In this document: positions 46,905 to 58,486 of the stretch, piece after piece | Layout of the letters: each line of letters starts with the position of its first letter | Position numbering within the stretch: position 1 is the first letter of the stretch | Origin: Liolophura sinensis | Lineage: Eukaryota; Mollusca; Polyplacophora; Chitonida; Chitonidae | NCBI RefSeq assembly: GCF_032854445.1 | Contig: NC_088299.1 | Coordinates: 8,387,608 to 8,451,607 of the forward strand | Length of the DNA: 64,000 nucleotides | Direction: 5' to 3' | Translations under genes and position numbers: made by a program | The notes under the pieces: generated by a model | The model's database searches: none | What the model saw: the letters and a program-made list of their open reading frames with translations, nothing else | Told to the model about the DNA's origin: nothing

Positions 46905-48801
46905 GTAAGCTGTCAGTGTTGTGTTGTTGCTGTTTTGCACTTTTTCTCCCACGTGGGTTTCAGTTTCACTGTTGTTTTTGAACGTAAAACCTTCTGAGAA
47001 TATCAAATGGGGCTGTAAAGATTACGCTGCGACAGTTGTAAAGACTAGGGTGACCGTATTGTTAGTCAATGAACTCCTTCTCAGATGTTCATTGTGAAAG
47101 TTGAGTGTTCAGTAAATTGAGTGAGTGAGTGCTTGAGGTTTAACGTCGTACTCAAGAATTTTTCAGTCATATGACGACGAAGGAATCCTTAGGGTGCAGG
47201 TACATGTAATGTGCCTCCTTGTTGCAGGACGGATTTCCACTGCTCTTGTATTTAGTGCTGCTTCACTGAGACGCCTTACTGAAGGCAAGTAAGCCGCCCC
47301 GCCCGAGCCATTATACTGATACGGGTCAACCAGTCGTTGCACTACCCCCTTCATGCTGAACGCCAAGCGAGGAAGTTACAACTTCCTCTTTTAAAGTCTT
47401 AGGTGTGACCCTGGATCTACCGGTCCCGAAGCGGACTCAATAAATTGACGTCGCATTAACACGGTAAGCTAAGCTTATGGAACACGAGAGGGCTGTGATA
47501 GTATAGGTAATCACAGCCCTACAGAGCTAGGTTGAGCGCAGTTATCATGTGAGGTCAGTTCATTGAAGATCCAGCTTTGACAATGAGCATCTGAGATGGG
47601 GGCCATTGACTAACAAAAGGACAAACTAAGTGTTTGCAACAGCAGAATCAAGTCCCTCTCAAACATGCCTATAATATCATAAATACCCTATTTAATGACA
47701 GATGAGAATAAAAATGGTCAAGTATTATTGTTACATTTCTGACCTAATTCATCTTCAGGTGGTGGATAGTAAAATAAAACTCTTCAAATTTTTGTAACCA
47801 AGAAACCAAACCAAAAACATAATTACATTTCAGATTCGAGGTGGACGTGGAAAGGCTTTAGCGGACAAAGTTCTTGTAAACTGTCAGTACAGCATGGCGA
47901 CTTTCAGTACCGGGGAGAGGAAGCGGCGACCGCGGGGAGATAGAAAGTCCACAGAGATGACCATGCATTTGAAGCAAACATTTGATGCTGCCATTATGAC
48001 CAGTCTCTATCCTCGCTCTCAGATTGACATCTTTGTTGAGGTAAGCTTTTAAACGAAGAATTTTGTGATGTTGTTGCTATTTAAAGTTTGAGTACTGTTT
48101 TGAATTTCTACTTGAATTGCATGCAAAGAAAGCCTTGACATTGTAACATTTCTCTCTCAGATAAAACCTGAAAGAAATATATTAGTATTGACAGAAATGA
48201 TGTCAATAGCATAAATAAGCTGACAGTGAAATAAAATCACATTTATCAGTTTCTTAATTAAATACACCTCACCTTCATTACAAAGCTAGTGTTGGAGACA
48301 AACCTATTAAGTTATTATGGGCATTGTGTAAGGTGTGAAACCCATTCAAGGGAGGTAATGATTCTAACCTGAAGTAATATCATTCTTCAGAAAGTTGTCT
48401 CCCTTAGACTTAGTGATAAATATGGTACCAACCACTTTCAGGTATTGCAGTCAGACGGGGGTAACTATTGCGCGTGCGTGAACGCAGCCACTTTGGCGCT
48501 GATTGACGCTGGTATTCCGATGAGGGACTTTGTGTGTGCTAGCTCAGCCAGTTTTATAAATGACACACCCGTAGTGGATATCAGTTACTTGGAGGAATCA
48601 TCTGGAGGCCCGCAAATGATTATGGCAGTGCTTCCAAAATCTGAACAGATTGTACTATTAGAAATGAACTCAAGGCTTCACGAGGATAACTTGAGTAAAG
48701 TTCTGGATCAGGCCATGAAAGGTTGCCAGGATGTTTATAATGTTCTGAACACAGTTGTTAGAGAACATGTCTCCAAAGTAGCACAGAACTGGGACCAGTA
48801 A
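46735..48801 (+). CDS. EXOSC4: exosome complex component RRP41, three coding exons
   Basis: This is an RNase PH-fold subunit of the exosome ring, which in animals has a structural, RNA-binding role in 3'-5' RNA decay and rRNA processing. The exons are 46735-46904, 47834-48040 and 48442-48801. Motifs in order are MAGLELLS, MGVFSQADGSAYIEQGNTK, VNCQYSMATFSTGERKRRPR, SQIDIFVEVLQSDGG, CVNAATLALIDAGIPMRDFV and SRLHEDNLSKVL. With one base allowed for between 46756 and 46758 the product is 245 residues, the human length. As written, the ATG frame stops after about 11 codons, while the rest of exon 1 is in the next frame. Introns are GTAAGC-CAG and GTAAGC-CAG. AATAAA lies 50 nt past the stop. It is head to head with OPLAH. 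Confidence 0.95.
47122..47437 (-). mobile_element. SINE family 2 in EXOSC4 intron 1
   Basis: Nearly full copy, antisense to EXOSC4. It is the cleanest family 2 member here, with a GAGT-repeat tail on the plus strand and the tRNA-like head at the right end. AGTAAATTGA and AATAAATTGA flank it as a likely TSD. Confidence 0.87.
47834..48040 (+). CDS. EXOSC4: EXOSC4 coding exon 2
   Basis: 69 whole codons, from IRGGRGKALADKVLVNCQYS to SQIDIFVE. The acceptor is ATTTCAG and the donor GAG|GTAAGC. Confidence 0.96.
48442..48801 (+). CDS. EXOSC4: EXOSC4 coding exon 3, last
   Basis: 119 codons and stop, from VLQSDGGNYCACVNAATLAL to VVREHVSKVAQNWDQ. The acceptor is CTTTCAG. It holds the conserved GIPMRDFVCA and ALLP-like AVLPKSEQIVLLEM stretches. 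Confidence 0.96.
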   Translation, partial: VLQSDGGNYCACVNAATLALIDAGIPMRDFVCASSASFINDTPVVDISYLEESSGGPQMIMAVLPKSEQIVLLEMNSRLHEDNLSKVLDQAMKGCQDVYNVLNTVVREHVSKVAQNWDQ

Positions 48802-48850
48802 TTCTAAGCTTCATTTATGTACACCACTATTTGTTTTTGTTTTTTTTTTA

Positions 48851-48856
48851 AATAAA
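48851..48856 (+). terminator. EXOSC4 polyadenylation signal
   Basis: AATAAA lies 50 nt after the stop codon, followed by a T-rich tract. Confidence 0.7.
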
Positions 48857-48908
48857 ACATGTACATATTTAAATGAAAGGAAGTGTGTGTTTTTTTAATT
48901 TTTTTTTA

Positions 48909-49088
48909 CATCAGTGTTAATTGTTTACATCAATGTTAAGTGTTCACATCAATTTTATTCATTTACTATGTCAGTGTTATTTGTTTACATCAATTTTATT
49001 CATTTACTACATCAGTGTTAGGCTATCTGTTTACATCAGTGTTATCTGTTTACATCAGTGTTAATTGTTTACATCAATGTTGTTTGTT
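48909..49088. repeat. ~19-bp repeat after EXOSC4
   Basis: Copies of TGTTTACATCAGTGTTAAT start about 50 nt past the polyadenylation signal. Confidence 0.8.
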
Positions 49089-49403
49089 TTGATGACTGTG
49101 GGGTATTTTCCTGGATTGAGATGTTAATGAGAAAGGTGGAATTTTGGTCTCCTTGCACAAACCATGTTATCAACATGGGACCAAATGCAGCTTTTTAATT
49201 TGGGCACACTTTTGGTAGCCTAATTTAGGTTTAACTATTTGCAGATGTTACAAAACCTGAACCTAAAGCCTTAAGTACAAATTTATAGAGGCAAACATTG
49301 AAGTTAAATTTATCAGGCAATATGCCCATCATTTGCGCATCTTTTTAAGGATTTCTGTAGTTTGAACAGCAGCAAGTTGAATGAAAATGTCTTTGCATTT
49401 GAC

Positions 49404-49459
49404 CTTGAAACATCCATGACCTTGAAGCATACATGACCTTGAAGCATCCATGACCTTTT
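49404..49459. repeat. 18-bp tandem repeat
   Basis: About three units of CATGACCTTGAAGCATAC. Confidence 0.8.
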
Positions 49460-49567
49460 GCTGTGCAGAGCTGTAGAAGTCTGGGAAAACAAATTGATGA
49501 GATTTCAGGGCCCTTGGAAAACGTCGAAAATTTGGAAAATCTAGTAGCAATGTTGCCAGTACTGAGC

Positions 49568-49752
49568 ACATGCTGGCTCCCTCACCAGTTTCATGTGAGA
49601 AAGTCTGACAGCAACCTGCGGATGGTCATACATGTAGGTTTTCCCCTGGGCTCCGCCAGGTTTTCTCCTGCCATAGTGTTAGCCGCTGTCATATATTAAA
49701 GTGAAATGTTCTTGAGTATGGAGTAAAACACCAATCAGATGAATAAATCAAA
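49568..49752 (+). mobile_element. SINE family 1, diverged truncated copy
   Basis: It begins at GCTGGCTCCCTC and has a diverged 3' domain and A-rich tail. Confidence 0.78.
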
Positions 49753-50261
49753 ACGAATACTGTGTAGAGTATATGTGGCTGTTTAAAGCCAGCCTAAGAG
49801 TCCTACTGTGCAATGTTTCTGTAAAGATGTAATGCAACCCTCTGAGATACAGTGTTCTAAAATAGCTCTTAGGAGAAAAAAAATTGTGATATTGCACCTT
49901 AATGCTTTTCGGTGTTGTTATCTGATATTATTCGGAAAATCGCTCAGTGGGAAGCTGGCTTCCCGGATCGAAGGATCGATCCCGGGCTGTGCCAGGCCAT
50001 TACTTTAGTAGTGGTATTTTCTGCTATCCTCCTTGGCGCTCAGGTGTGGAGAAAGATCTTGTAAATGTAGATTTTACACTGAGACATTAGGTCAAGGAAA
50101 CATGACTTGTGGACCACTTTTACAAAACTTTGTAAGTCACATTTCTCGTAACTTTTTCTGAAAGGTTGTTGTCATTTCAGAAGGCATTGTCATTTCTGAA
50201 AGAAAGTTATGAAACAATAAATTACAAAGTATGGTTAAAGTGTTGTAAGTATAAAATGACT

Positions 50262-50410
50262 GGGTGCAGTATCATTTCTTGTGTCTTCAGCATGATACTT
50301 AAGTGACGGCAGAACTTTAGCAGCATGCACAAGTCCTGCCACAAGAAGACATTGTATATGTGCACACACCTTAAGACTCCTCGTCATTTGACTGATAAAT
50401 TTTTAAAGGT
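50262..50410 (+). mobile_element. SINE family 2 variant b, tail half
   Basis: It shares GTGTCTTCAGCATGATACTT, CCACAAGAAGACA and a CTCGTCATTTGACTGA tail. A tRNA-like stretch at 49935-49990 may be its separated head. Confidence 0.55.
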
Positions 50411-50491
50411 ATTTCACTAATGGGAAATTGAAGATTGAAGTGCAATGAACACTGTCTAGGAAAGTAGTTCGATTCATTTCTTTTTTAGGTG

Positions 50492-50751
50492 GGGCCTTTG
50501 TGGCTCAGTTGCTTAGCGCGCTAGCTCAGCCTAATCACCCAGGAGTCTCTCACCAATGCTGTCGCTGTGAGTTCAAGTCCAGCTCATGCTGGCTTTCTCT
50601 CCAGCCATAAGTGGGAAGGTCTGTCGGCAAACTGTGGATGGTTGTAGGTTTTCTTGTGGACTCTGCCCAGTTTCCTCCCACCATAACGCTGGCCGCCGTC
50701 GTATAAATGAAATATTATGGCGTAAAACCTCGATCAAATAGATAAATAAAT
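50492..50751 (+). mobile_element. SINE family 1, full length
   Basis: It has the head GGGGCCTTTGTGGCTCAGTT, B box GTTCAAGTCC, middle and 3' domain. Part of the 3' domain is deleted (AAATATTATGGCG). Confidence 0.88.
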
Positions 50752-50924
50752 TTTTTTTTTGGCATTTTGCATTGTAAATTGGCATTTGAAACTTTTTTTC
50801 TACTGTGGCCTTTCTGAACGAATTGGGACCAGTGAGGTCACATCAGGTTTTTGACACTTGACACACATAAACTGCTAGATATAATCAACCAAAACACACA
50901 AACATACAGAAATATGATTGCATT

Positions 50925-51145
50925 CACCGAGTATAGAACTTGAAACGAACTATTCCATGCTAAAAATATGGATGTAATATTGGAAATTTTCAAGGCATTT
51001 TACTCCGTTGGAAAAATTCTAAAGAATAAAACCAACAATTTTTCTGGACAGATTTGGATGGTCTTTCATCTGACATATACTTCATGTTAGCGTGTTCTTT
51101 GACTTTATGGCTGTTAACCCGGACACTGATTTTCCGAGGTTCCAG
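50925..51145. mobile_element. partial copy of the 13365 element
   Basis: It shares ATGGTCTTTCATCTGACATA, CTTCATGTTAGCGTGTTCTT and the preceding A-rich part. Confidence 0.5.
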
Positions 51146-51185
51146 TATCTTGTACAGTTTGTGTGAGATAACATCAAAAATCCCA

Positions 51186-51445
51186 GGGGGCCTCCATGGC
51201 TCAGTCGGTTAGCGCGCTAGCACAGCGTAATGACCCAGGTGCCTCTCACCAATGCGGTCGCTGTGAGTTCAAGTCCAGCTCATGCTGGCTTCCTCTCCGG
51301 CCGTAAGTGGGAAGGTGTGGCAGCAACCTGCGGATGGTCGTGGGTTTCCCCCGGGCTGTGCCCGGTTTCCACCCACCATAATGCTGGCTGCCGTCGTATA
51401 AGTGAAATATTCTTGAGTACGGCGTAAAAAAACACCAATCAATCA
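51186..51445 (+). mobile_element. SINE family 1, full length, young, 13-bp TSD
   Basis: TSD ATCAAAAATCCCA at 51173-51185 and 51446-51458 bounds a 260-bp element. It has A box TGGCTCAGTCGGTTAGCGCG, B box GTTCAAGTCC and an ATCA-type tail. It is a good reference copy for the family. Confidence 0.95.
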
Positions 51446-52192
51446 ATCAAAAATCCCACATGCTCAGGTGGTGTCACACCAGTGTCTTGTCAATCGCTAG
51501 ATAATGAGCGAACATGTTAGCATGTACGTGGGATGTGCATCAGCTTGCAACCTGGTTGACAGAGTCAGTTTTAATTGCTGTCAAATCAATCTTGTACGTC
51601 TTCAGTTGACAAGTCATAACAGCGTGGTTGAATCGTACAGACATGTTTATCGTGAGTAGTCTAACATTTGTTGAAGACCACTTGTCTTCCACCAGTACTG
51701 TGTGCATAATTGTACATTACATCTGGGAATTGAGAAAGTTTATGAGTAACTTGCCAAAAGTCTGTGGTTTATGCCAGGCACTTAGGTATCCTCCGCCTGA
51801 TTGCCATTGTGTTAGTGCAAACATTCCTCACTATGCTGTTAAACAAGTATCGGATAAATAAGTAACAGGATCTGTTTTCTCAAATAAATAAATCAAATAC
51901 ATGCGCAAGCTTGTGGGGGCCTGCTGGCACCTAAAATAGCCGGGGTCACGTGGTCAAATCCAGCTGTTGCTGTTTTTGAAGTTTGTTGTGCATTGCAAAT
52001 GTCAATGGTTACATGTAACTCTGGGCATTTTTTTGTATACTGGGTCATACACTTGACCTTCATCATATCAATGAAAATTTCTCGGTTAAAAATTTGGTGT
52101 TAAACAAATTTGAATCAACTAAATAAATACATGTGTGAGGGTGTACATTGTATGTGCATATGAAGTTATTGTGTACATATGCACAATAACGG

Positions 52193-52455
52193 ATCTGCTT
52201 CAAAGCCAGCGAGACCTGGGATCAAATCCAGGTCTGGTCACACCAAAGACATTAGAAATGGTGCTTGTTGCTGCCTCGCTTGGTGCTCAGCACTGAGGGG
52301 TTAGATCAAGGAAACAGGACTGGTTGGCCCAGTGTGAGTATAATGTGACTTGGTGGGATGTCATGCCTGGTGTCTTCGACATGATACTTCAGTAGCAGCA
52401 GCTCTTCATCATCATGTGACTAAAAAATTGTTACCTGCAAGTACAACATACAAAC
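52193..52455 (+). mobile_element. SINE family 2 variant b
   Basis: It has the head with GGGATCAAATCCAGGTCTGG, then the same middle as the 12370 copy, and tail GTGACTAAAAAATTGTTA. Confidence 0.78.
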
Positions 52456-52554
52456 CTAAGCGTACATACCTCCATACAATAAAGGTTTGTACCTTGACAT
52501 AGAATGAAACAATTTTGTCCAAGTTACATTAGTATTGGACATCAACTTTACAGT

Positions 52555-52672
52555 CCTGCAACAAGGAGCACATTACATGCACTCTAAGGACCCCTTCGTC
52601 GTCATATGACTGAAAAATTGTTAAGAACAACGTTAAACCCCAAGCCCTCTCTCACTCACTCAAATTTACAAC
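52555..52672 (+). mobile_element. SINE family 2, 5'-truncated
   Basis: It starts at CCTGCAACAAGGAG, then the 3' domain and an ACTC-rich tail. Confidence 0.8.
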
Positions 52673-53999
52673 TATACATTCTGACAATTTTAAAGTTATG
52701 CCAAAAAAATTTTTAGAAAATGTTGCGATGATGTTTGTTTAGAATTGGACTGCCATAGTGTACTGTACAATCTAAAATGGATTTATGTATTGGCTGCCTG
52801 TCTTCGTAGTCAATATGCCTCCGTCTGCTGTGATCTGTAATACGTAGTGGTGGAAATACACTCATCCAGCAGCTCGGAGGTCTGAAACAACATGACTTTT
52901 AAGAACTTATCGAGACGGAGTAGCGTCAACACTCCAGTGAATATACAGCTAGTTTTACTTTTAAAGTGACAAGGACATAAGCCATGTGTGCTTGATCATC
53001 TGCTAGTTCTGTCTAATATAATAGTGCGATCGATCAAACTGTCACTGTTTTGTCCAGGTCATTGGAGGCAAGCAAGATTTACCTTTGCAGCGACGTGGAC
53101 TTGTGCCATATATCATGTCTGTCCTACAATATCAAAAGATGTACCCATGTGGCTTTTATTTTTTTTTTTACCTTTTATGTCCAAGTTTACTTGTTCAATG
53201 ACTTGTTTACTTGTTATGATGATTGATGTTTACTTTTTCTTTTGAAGATCATGCGAAGGAACATGTGTTTGAAACTTGAACATGGTTTAAGTTTACAAAG
53301 AAGATGGCATTAAGCATCTGTGTGGTGGGTTCCTGTGGACAATGCAGTCGTAGCGTATTTCTGATAAAACTGTGACGATGATTTGATGTTAACTTTCATT
53401 TTGTCAAGGTCAGGAATTGATTTTTGGATTTGAAACCCATTTTCTCTGCTTATGTCTGAAAGGGGATTTGGGGGATTGTAAAAATCTTGAAAGAGTAGCT
53501 TGTATCGTGTCCTTTTTTGTTACCTCTTGTAAAGCTTTTAAGAAGCCTATGTCTTAACCCGTTTATGTGAAAGCCCTCAATCCATATAGAGTAGCGCACC
53601 AGCAGCTTAAAATCATAAAGCCTGAACAGTGGAGGATGGATCCAGGCAAAATTGGGGATTTAAACGAATATGAGCCCCTGAAAGCAATCCTTTAATCTGA
53701 ACTTTCAGGGTTGTCAATATGCTTTTCTTGTGTGCAAAGTGCACCAATTCTGATACTGATTTGCTTCAGCCGATGTTGTTTCCCCAGGAGGTGTGCAGAT
53801 GTCGTTGCCCTAAACAGAGCGTACAGGGTATGTGCGAACAAAGCCATTACAAAGCCATGGATAACAAATTCGTACTTATTATACTCGACCTTTCGATGCT
53901 GGTACTTGCATCGTCATCAGCATTGAAACGTTGTGCGCCAGGGTCCTGTCGACTTGTAAAATGCCACTTGATTAAGATAACATGTACACCATAGCAGCT

Positions 54000-54115
54000 G
54001 CTGCTCTGCTACTGAGAAATGGAGCGGAGCAACTGCTCTGCTACTGAGAAATGGAGCGGAGCAACTGCTCTGCTACTGAGAAATGGAGGGGAGCTACTGC
54101 TCTGCTTCTGAGAAT
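54000..54115. repeat. 32-bp direct repeat, about 3.5 units
   Basis: Unit contains CTGCTACTGAGAAATGGAGC. Confidence 0.85.
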
Positions 54116-54712
54116 TTGAGCTCTTGGTGAGCTGAATAGTAAAAAGTGTTGGCATTTCAGTGCTAACAAGACAAACAAGAAGTTCTTTCAAGTAAAAGAA
54201 TGCAAATCTTTAGTACCGGTATGCCCTCTGCCATCTGTACTCTCACGGGCCCGCGTGACAAATTGGCAATTTACCGTATTAAGTGGGCGACATTGGGTGA
54301 TAAGGCTGTTCAGGGGTGACCTTACAGAGAAAATCTGTCTGTCAGGTGATTTACACCTGGTCCGCTAATTTCTTCCACCTTTATATCACACTGACCACTA
54401 TATTACAGGTAAATCTTGCACAGCATATTGAAAATTTTATGAGATGAGATTATACACTGGTCATCTAACATGAAATAAATAAGACAAATGAGGAGGTGTT
54501 GTGCACAGCAAGAATATTTGTTGTATATTCTGGGTGCAGTAAAAGACCATGATAACAGATTTGTTTTTTGTTTATTTTTTGTGGGGTTTTTTTTCACAGA
54601 TAACACTTATATTGAAGATTAATATTCCCATAAATATTTATTTATGATAGTATTGTCTTGTTGATAGTATTGACTTTTTGAAGATACGTTTTGACACATA
54701 ATTGTATAAATG

Positions 54713-55540
54713 TCATTGTCAGTGTATTAAGGACAACATTGTTGTACTGAGGACTTTAGTGTATTAAATACAACATGGTTGTACTGAGGACTTCAGTGTA
54801 TTGAGGACAACATCGTTGTACTGTGGATTATATTGTCATATGGAGGACACCATTGTGCTGTGGACTTCATCAGTATATTGAGGACAACATGGTTGTACTG
54901 AGGACTTCAGTGTATTGAGGACAACATTATTGTTCTGTGGATTATATTGTCGTATGGAGGACACTATTGTGCTGTGGACTTCATCAGTGTATTGAGGACA
55001 ACATTGTTGTACTGTGGATTATATTGTTGTATGGAGGACACCATTGTGCTGTGGACTTCATCAGTGTATTGAGGACAACATGGTTGTACTGAGGACTTCA
55101 GTGTATTGAGGACAACATTATTGTTCTGTGGATTATATTGTCGTATGGAGGACACCATTGTGCTGTGGACTTCATCAGTGTATTGAGGACAACATGGTTG
55201 TTCTGAAGACTTCAGTGTATTGAGGACAACATTGCTGTACTGTGGATTATATTGTCGTATGGAGGACACCATTGTGCTGTGGACTTCATCAGTGTATTGA
55301 GGACAACATGGTTGTTCTGAGGACTTCAGTATATTGAGGACAACATTATTGTTCTGTGGATTATATTGTCGTATGGAGGACACCATTGTGCTGTGGACTT
55401 CATCAGTGTATTGAGGACAACATGTTTGTTCTGAAGACTTCAGTGTATTGAGGACAACATTGCTGTACTGTGGATTATATTGTCGTATGGAGGACACCAT
55501 TGTGATGTGGACTTCATCAGTGTATTGAGGAAATCATTGT
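54713..55540. repeat. 114-bp higher-order tandem repeat
   Basis: A 38-bp base unit (TATTGAGGACAACAT type) is organised in threes. The landmark CATTGTGCTGTGG recurs at 114-bp steps from 55042 to 55498, with one 77-bp step before. Confidence 0.92.
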
Positions 55541-55604
55541 CATCACTTTAGGGTAAGGCTTTGTTTAATGATTTATTATTTGTATTATATATGAAATGCA
55601 TATT

Positions 55605-55675
55605 TTTCATTGGTTATTTTTATGCCATACTCAGGGATATTTCACCTATGGGAAGGCTGCCAGGATAATGTCCTT
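55605..55675 (-). mobile_element. possible SINE family 1 relic
   Basis: Only TTTATGCCATACTCAGGGAT and ATTTCAC are clear. Confidence 0.4.
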
Positions 55676-56202
55676 GATGGCAGATTTCATAAATCATTAT
55701 GAAAAAGACGCATTTTTCATCTTACCTCTTTAATACATCGAGGATTGCATTGAATTTGTTCTAAGGCTTGTTTACCTGTAGTGTAAATCTTCCTCCTTTT
55801 CAACAACTAAAACACTTCTTTCAGTGGAATTTATGCATACATAAATTATGAAAATGAGGCTATACATGATATTCTGTGTGTCATTAAGATGCTAGCTTCA
55901 TAAAACAATTCAAATTATTTCTCTACACCGCAAGTGTTTCAAATTATTGGTTGCCGTAGCGGTTGAAAATGGAAGTATTATGGTATATTTTGTTAGTGTT
56001 TCGTACCCCGACAGAGAACTTGTATCGGGTATGTGGGTGGAGGGGACTGTTCGAAGCCCGAGAAAAACCACTGTACTTTGTCAGGTAAGTGTCCACGAAA
56101 TTTTCTGACTTACAGCCTTTATCATTGGGAAATGACTTAAAATTTTGCCACACACCAAACTGCACATTTTCCCAGATTTCGTGACTTCTATTGACCCTAG
56201 GT

Positions 56203-56282
56203 CCTTCGACCATAATATTGGCTGCTGTCATTTGAGTGAAATATTTTTCAGTACGGCATAAAAAAACAATCAAATAAATAAA
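56203..56282 (+). mobile_element. SINE family 1, 80-bp truncated copy with TSD
   Basis: A 16-bp duplication with one mismatch (TCTATTGACCC, then AGGT) at 56187-56202 and 56283-56298. Confidence 0.9.
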
Positions 56283-56929
56283 TCTATTGACCCAAGGTAG
56301 AGGTATGTTAGGAAGATAACATAGCATTGATCTGGATCATTGATCTAGAAGAATGTAAATTTGAACATGAAATTGCAGGCGACATTTTTTTGGATTACAG
56401 GTGATGTTTACCCTATTTCTTCAACCTTTTTAGCCGCCTCTGCAACCAATATGTTCAAACATGCTGATGGAGACATGATGTGTAGAGAAATAGTTTGCAC
56501 ACTTCTATGAAGCTTGAATCTTGCATAATGATACAAACAAATCATTTTAGCATCATTTTCATAATATTTGTACGCATAATTTCCACTAAATAATGCGATA
56601 TAGCAGTTCAAAAGGTTGAAGATTTACAGTTCATTTGCACTTAAGAATTTTTCACTTGTATAGTAGGGATAACATTAATGTATGGAGCAGAGCTGAAAAA
56701 AGCCATTAAGATGAATTTGACAATGATATAGAGTTAGACATTTCATTACACATCTGTCACTAACTAGACACTATACTTTTTGAGGGAAATTGTTTTCTAT
56801 CAAATGGCAATAATTGACATTATTGGTGATTATATTACTGATTTAATCATCAGTTGTCAAAGCCCCGGGAATGAACTTTCCTGTGGTCCTTGATGTAAGA
56901 TGACCTGATCTGTCCATCAGTGAGATATT

Positions 56930-57010
56930 CCATGGCTTCCCAAGATTCCTGTGGCTTCCCAAGATTGCTATGACTTTTTTAAGATTCCCATGGCTTTCCA
57001 AGACTTCTGT
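56930..57010. repeat. ~20-bp tandem repeat
   Basis: About four units of the TGGCTTCCCAAGATTCC type. Confidence 0.75.
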
Positions 57011-57249
57011 CAGAAGACCATTGATCCTACTAATGATGCATATGTAAGCGGGCCGAAATATCTGTCTGAACAGCTGAGGGCTTTTGTTTAATCCAGTTTT
57101 GTCCGCCCAAAAAGTCAACTGTCATGTACATGGAAAATTCTTGAGCCTTGCTGTGCTTTGAAACAGTAATCAGATAAATAGATAAACCAGTTGACAGTTG
57201 AATTCTTTGAAGGCAAAAAAAAAAAAAACGCACTAAAAGCATACATAGG

Positions 57250-57625
57250 GGGAATAACCATTAAAAACATTAGATTCTACAGTAGTCTGTAGTAACCTGA
57301 AGGTGATCAGTGACATCACACACTTGTTTGTTGCTTCAAATAGTTTTGACATCCATTTAGTGAATGTATCCATATATATATGGATTTTGAATGCAGAAAT
57401 CTAGCCGTCCATTTAGTGAGTTTAGTGGCAAAAACCTGATGTGACGTCACTGGTCTAAATACGCTCAGAAAAGTTCACAGTAGAATCCTTAAGTTTCAAG
57501 TGCATTTTTCTGAGTTGAAACAATTATAAGAAAATAAATCCAACTATTTTAGGGGACAGTTTTAAATGGTCTTTCATCTGACATACTTCCCCCTTAGTGT
57601 TTTCGCCGCCTTTAAAGGAAATGAC
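57250..57625. mobile_element. second copy of the 13365 element
   Basis: It shares GATTCTACAGTAGTCTG-like sequence, GTGGCAAAAACCTGA and AATGGTCTTTCATCTGACAT in the same order. Confidence 0.6.
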
Positions 57626-57857
57626 GTCTAAAATTCAAAGTAGGCATCACTAAATAGACCACTTAAAACTATGCATAAATATACTTTCATTTATTTTTTA
57701 GATTTTTGTGAAGAGAGTTAAAGGCGCACAAACATTTGACTTCTAAAGTGAGGTTTATGGACCATACAATCAGACGCGAGGAATTCTGACCTCACAGGAA
57801 GTTTATCTAACTCTAAATCACGACACTGGATGTTGGAATAACTCCTTTTACACATGA

Positions 57858-58078
57858 GGCGGCCAGCATTGTGGTGGGTGGAAACCGGGCACAGCCCGGG
57901 GGAAACCCACAACCATCCACAGGTTGTGGGTAGGTCTGCCAGCAACCTGCGGATGGTCGTGGGTTTCCCCCGGGCTGTGCCTGGTTTCCACCCACCACAA
58001 TGCTGGCCGCCGTCGTATGAGTGAAATGTTCTTGAGTACGGCGTAAAACACCAATCAAATAAAATAAATAAATAAATA
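57858..58078. mobile_element. fold-back SINE family 1
   Basis: A minus-oriented middle segment (57858-57926) faces a plus-oriented body and tail (from 57930). The 69-bp arms match at 66 positions and share the unusual variant CATTGTGGTGGGTGG, so one arm is probably a copy of the other. Confidence 0.88.
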
Positions 58079-58254
58079 ACATGAGTGAAAGATTACTGAA
58101 ATAATGTTCCAAAAAATTCCTTCCTTTTGGTGAACATCGAAAAAAAAGGTGATGTGACATTCCTCGCTACCGTCATTATGGCTCATAAGGCTCACAATAG
58201 TTTTCAGATATTTTTATTCCTTTCAACACTCTCCAAAAAATCTGAAAATTAAAT

Positions 58255-58486
58255 TTATTTATTTATTTATTTGATTGGTGTTTTACGCTAGACTCAAGCA
58301 TATTTCACTTATACGATGATGGCCAGTATTATGGTGGGAGGAAACCGGGCAGAGCCCGGGGGAAATCCACAACCATCTGCAGGTTGCTGGCAGACCTTCC
58401 CACTTACGGCCGGAGAGGAAGCCAGCATGAGCTGGACTTGAACTCACGGCGACCGCATTTGTGAGAGACTGTTGGGTCATCACGGA
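58255..58486 (-). mobile_element. SINE family 1, near full, with TSD
   Basis: AAAATTAAAT at 58245-58254 and 58487-58496 flanks it. The head is cut just before the A box. Confidence 0.88.

Noticed and set aside
54964-55500. 178-codon frame with 38-residue repeats
   Set aside because: The repeat period is a multiple of three, so stops are absent by periodicity. No start context or splice evidence.
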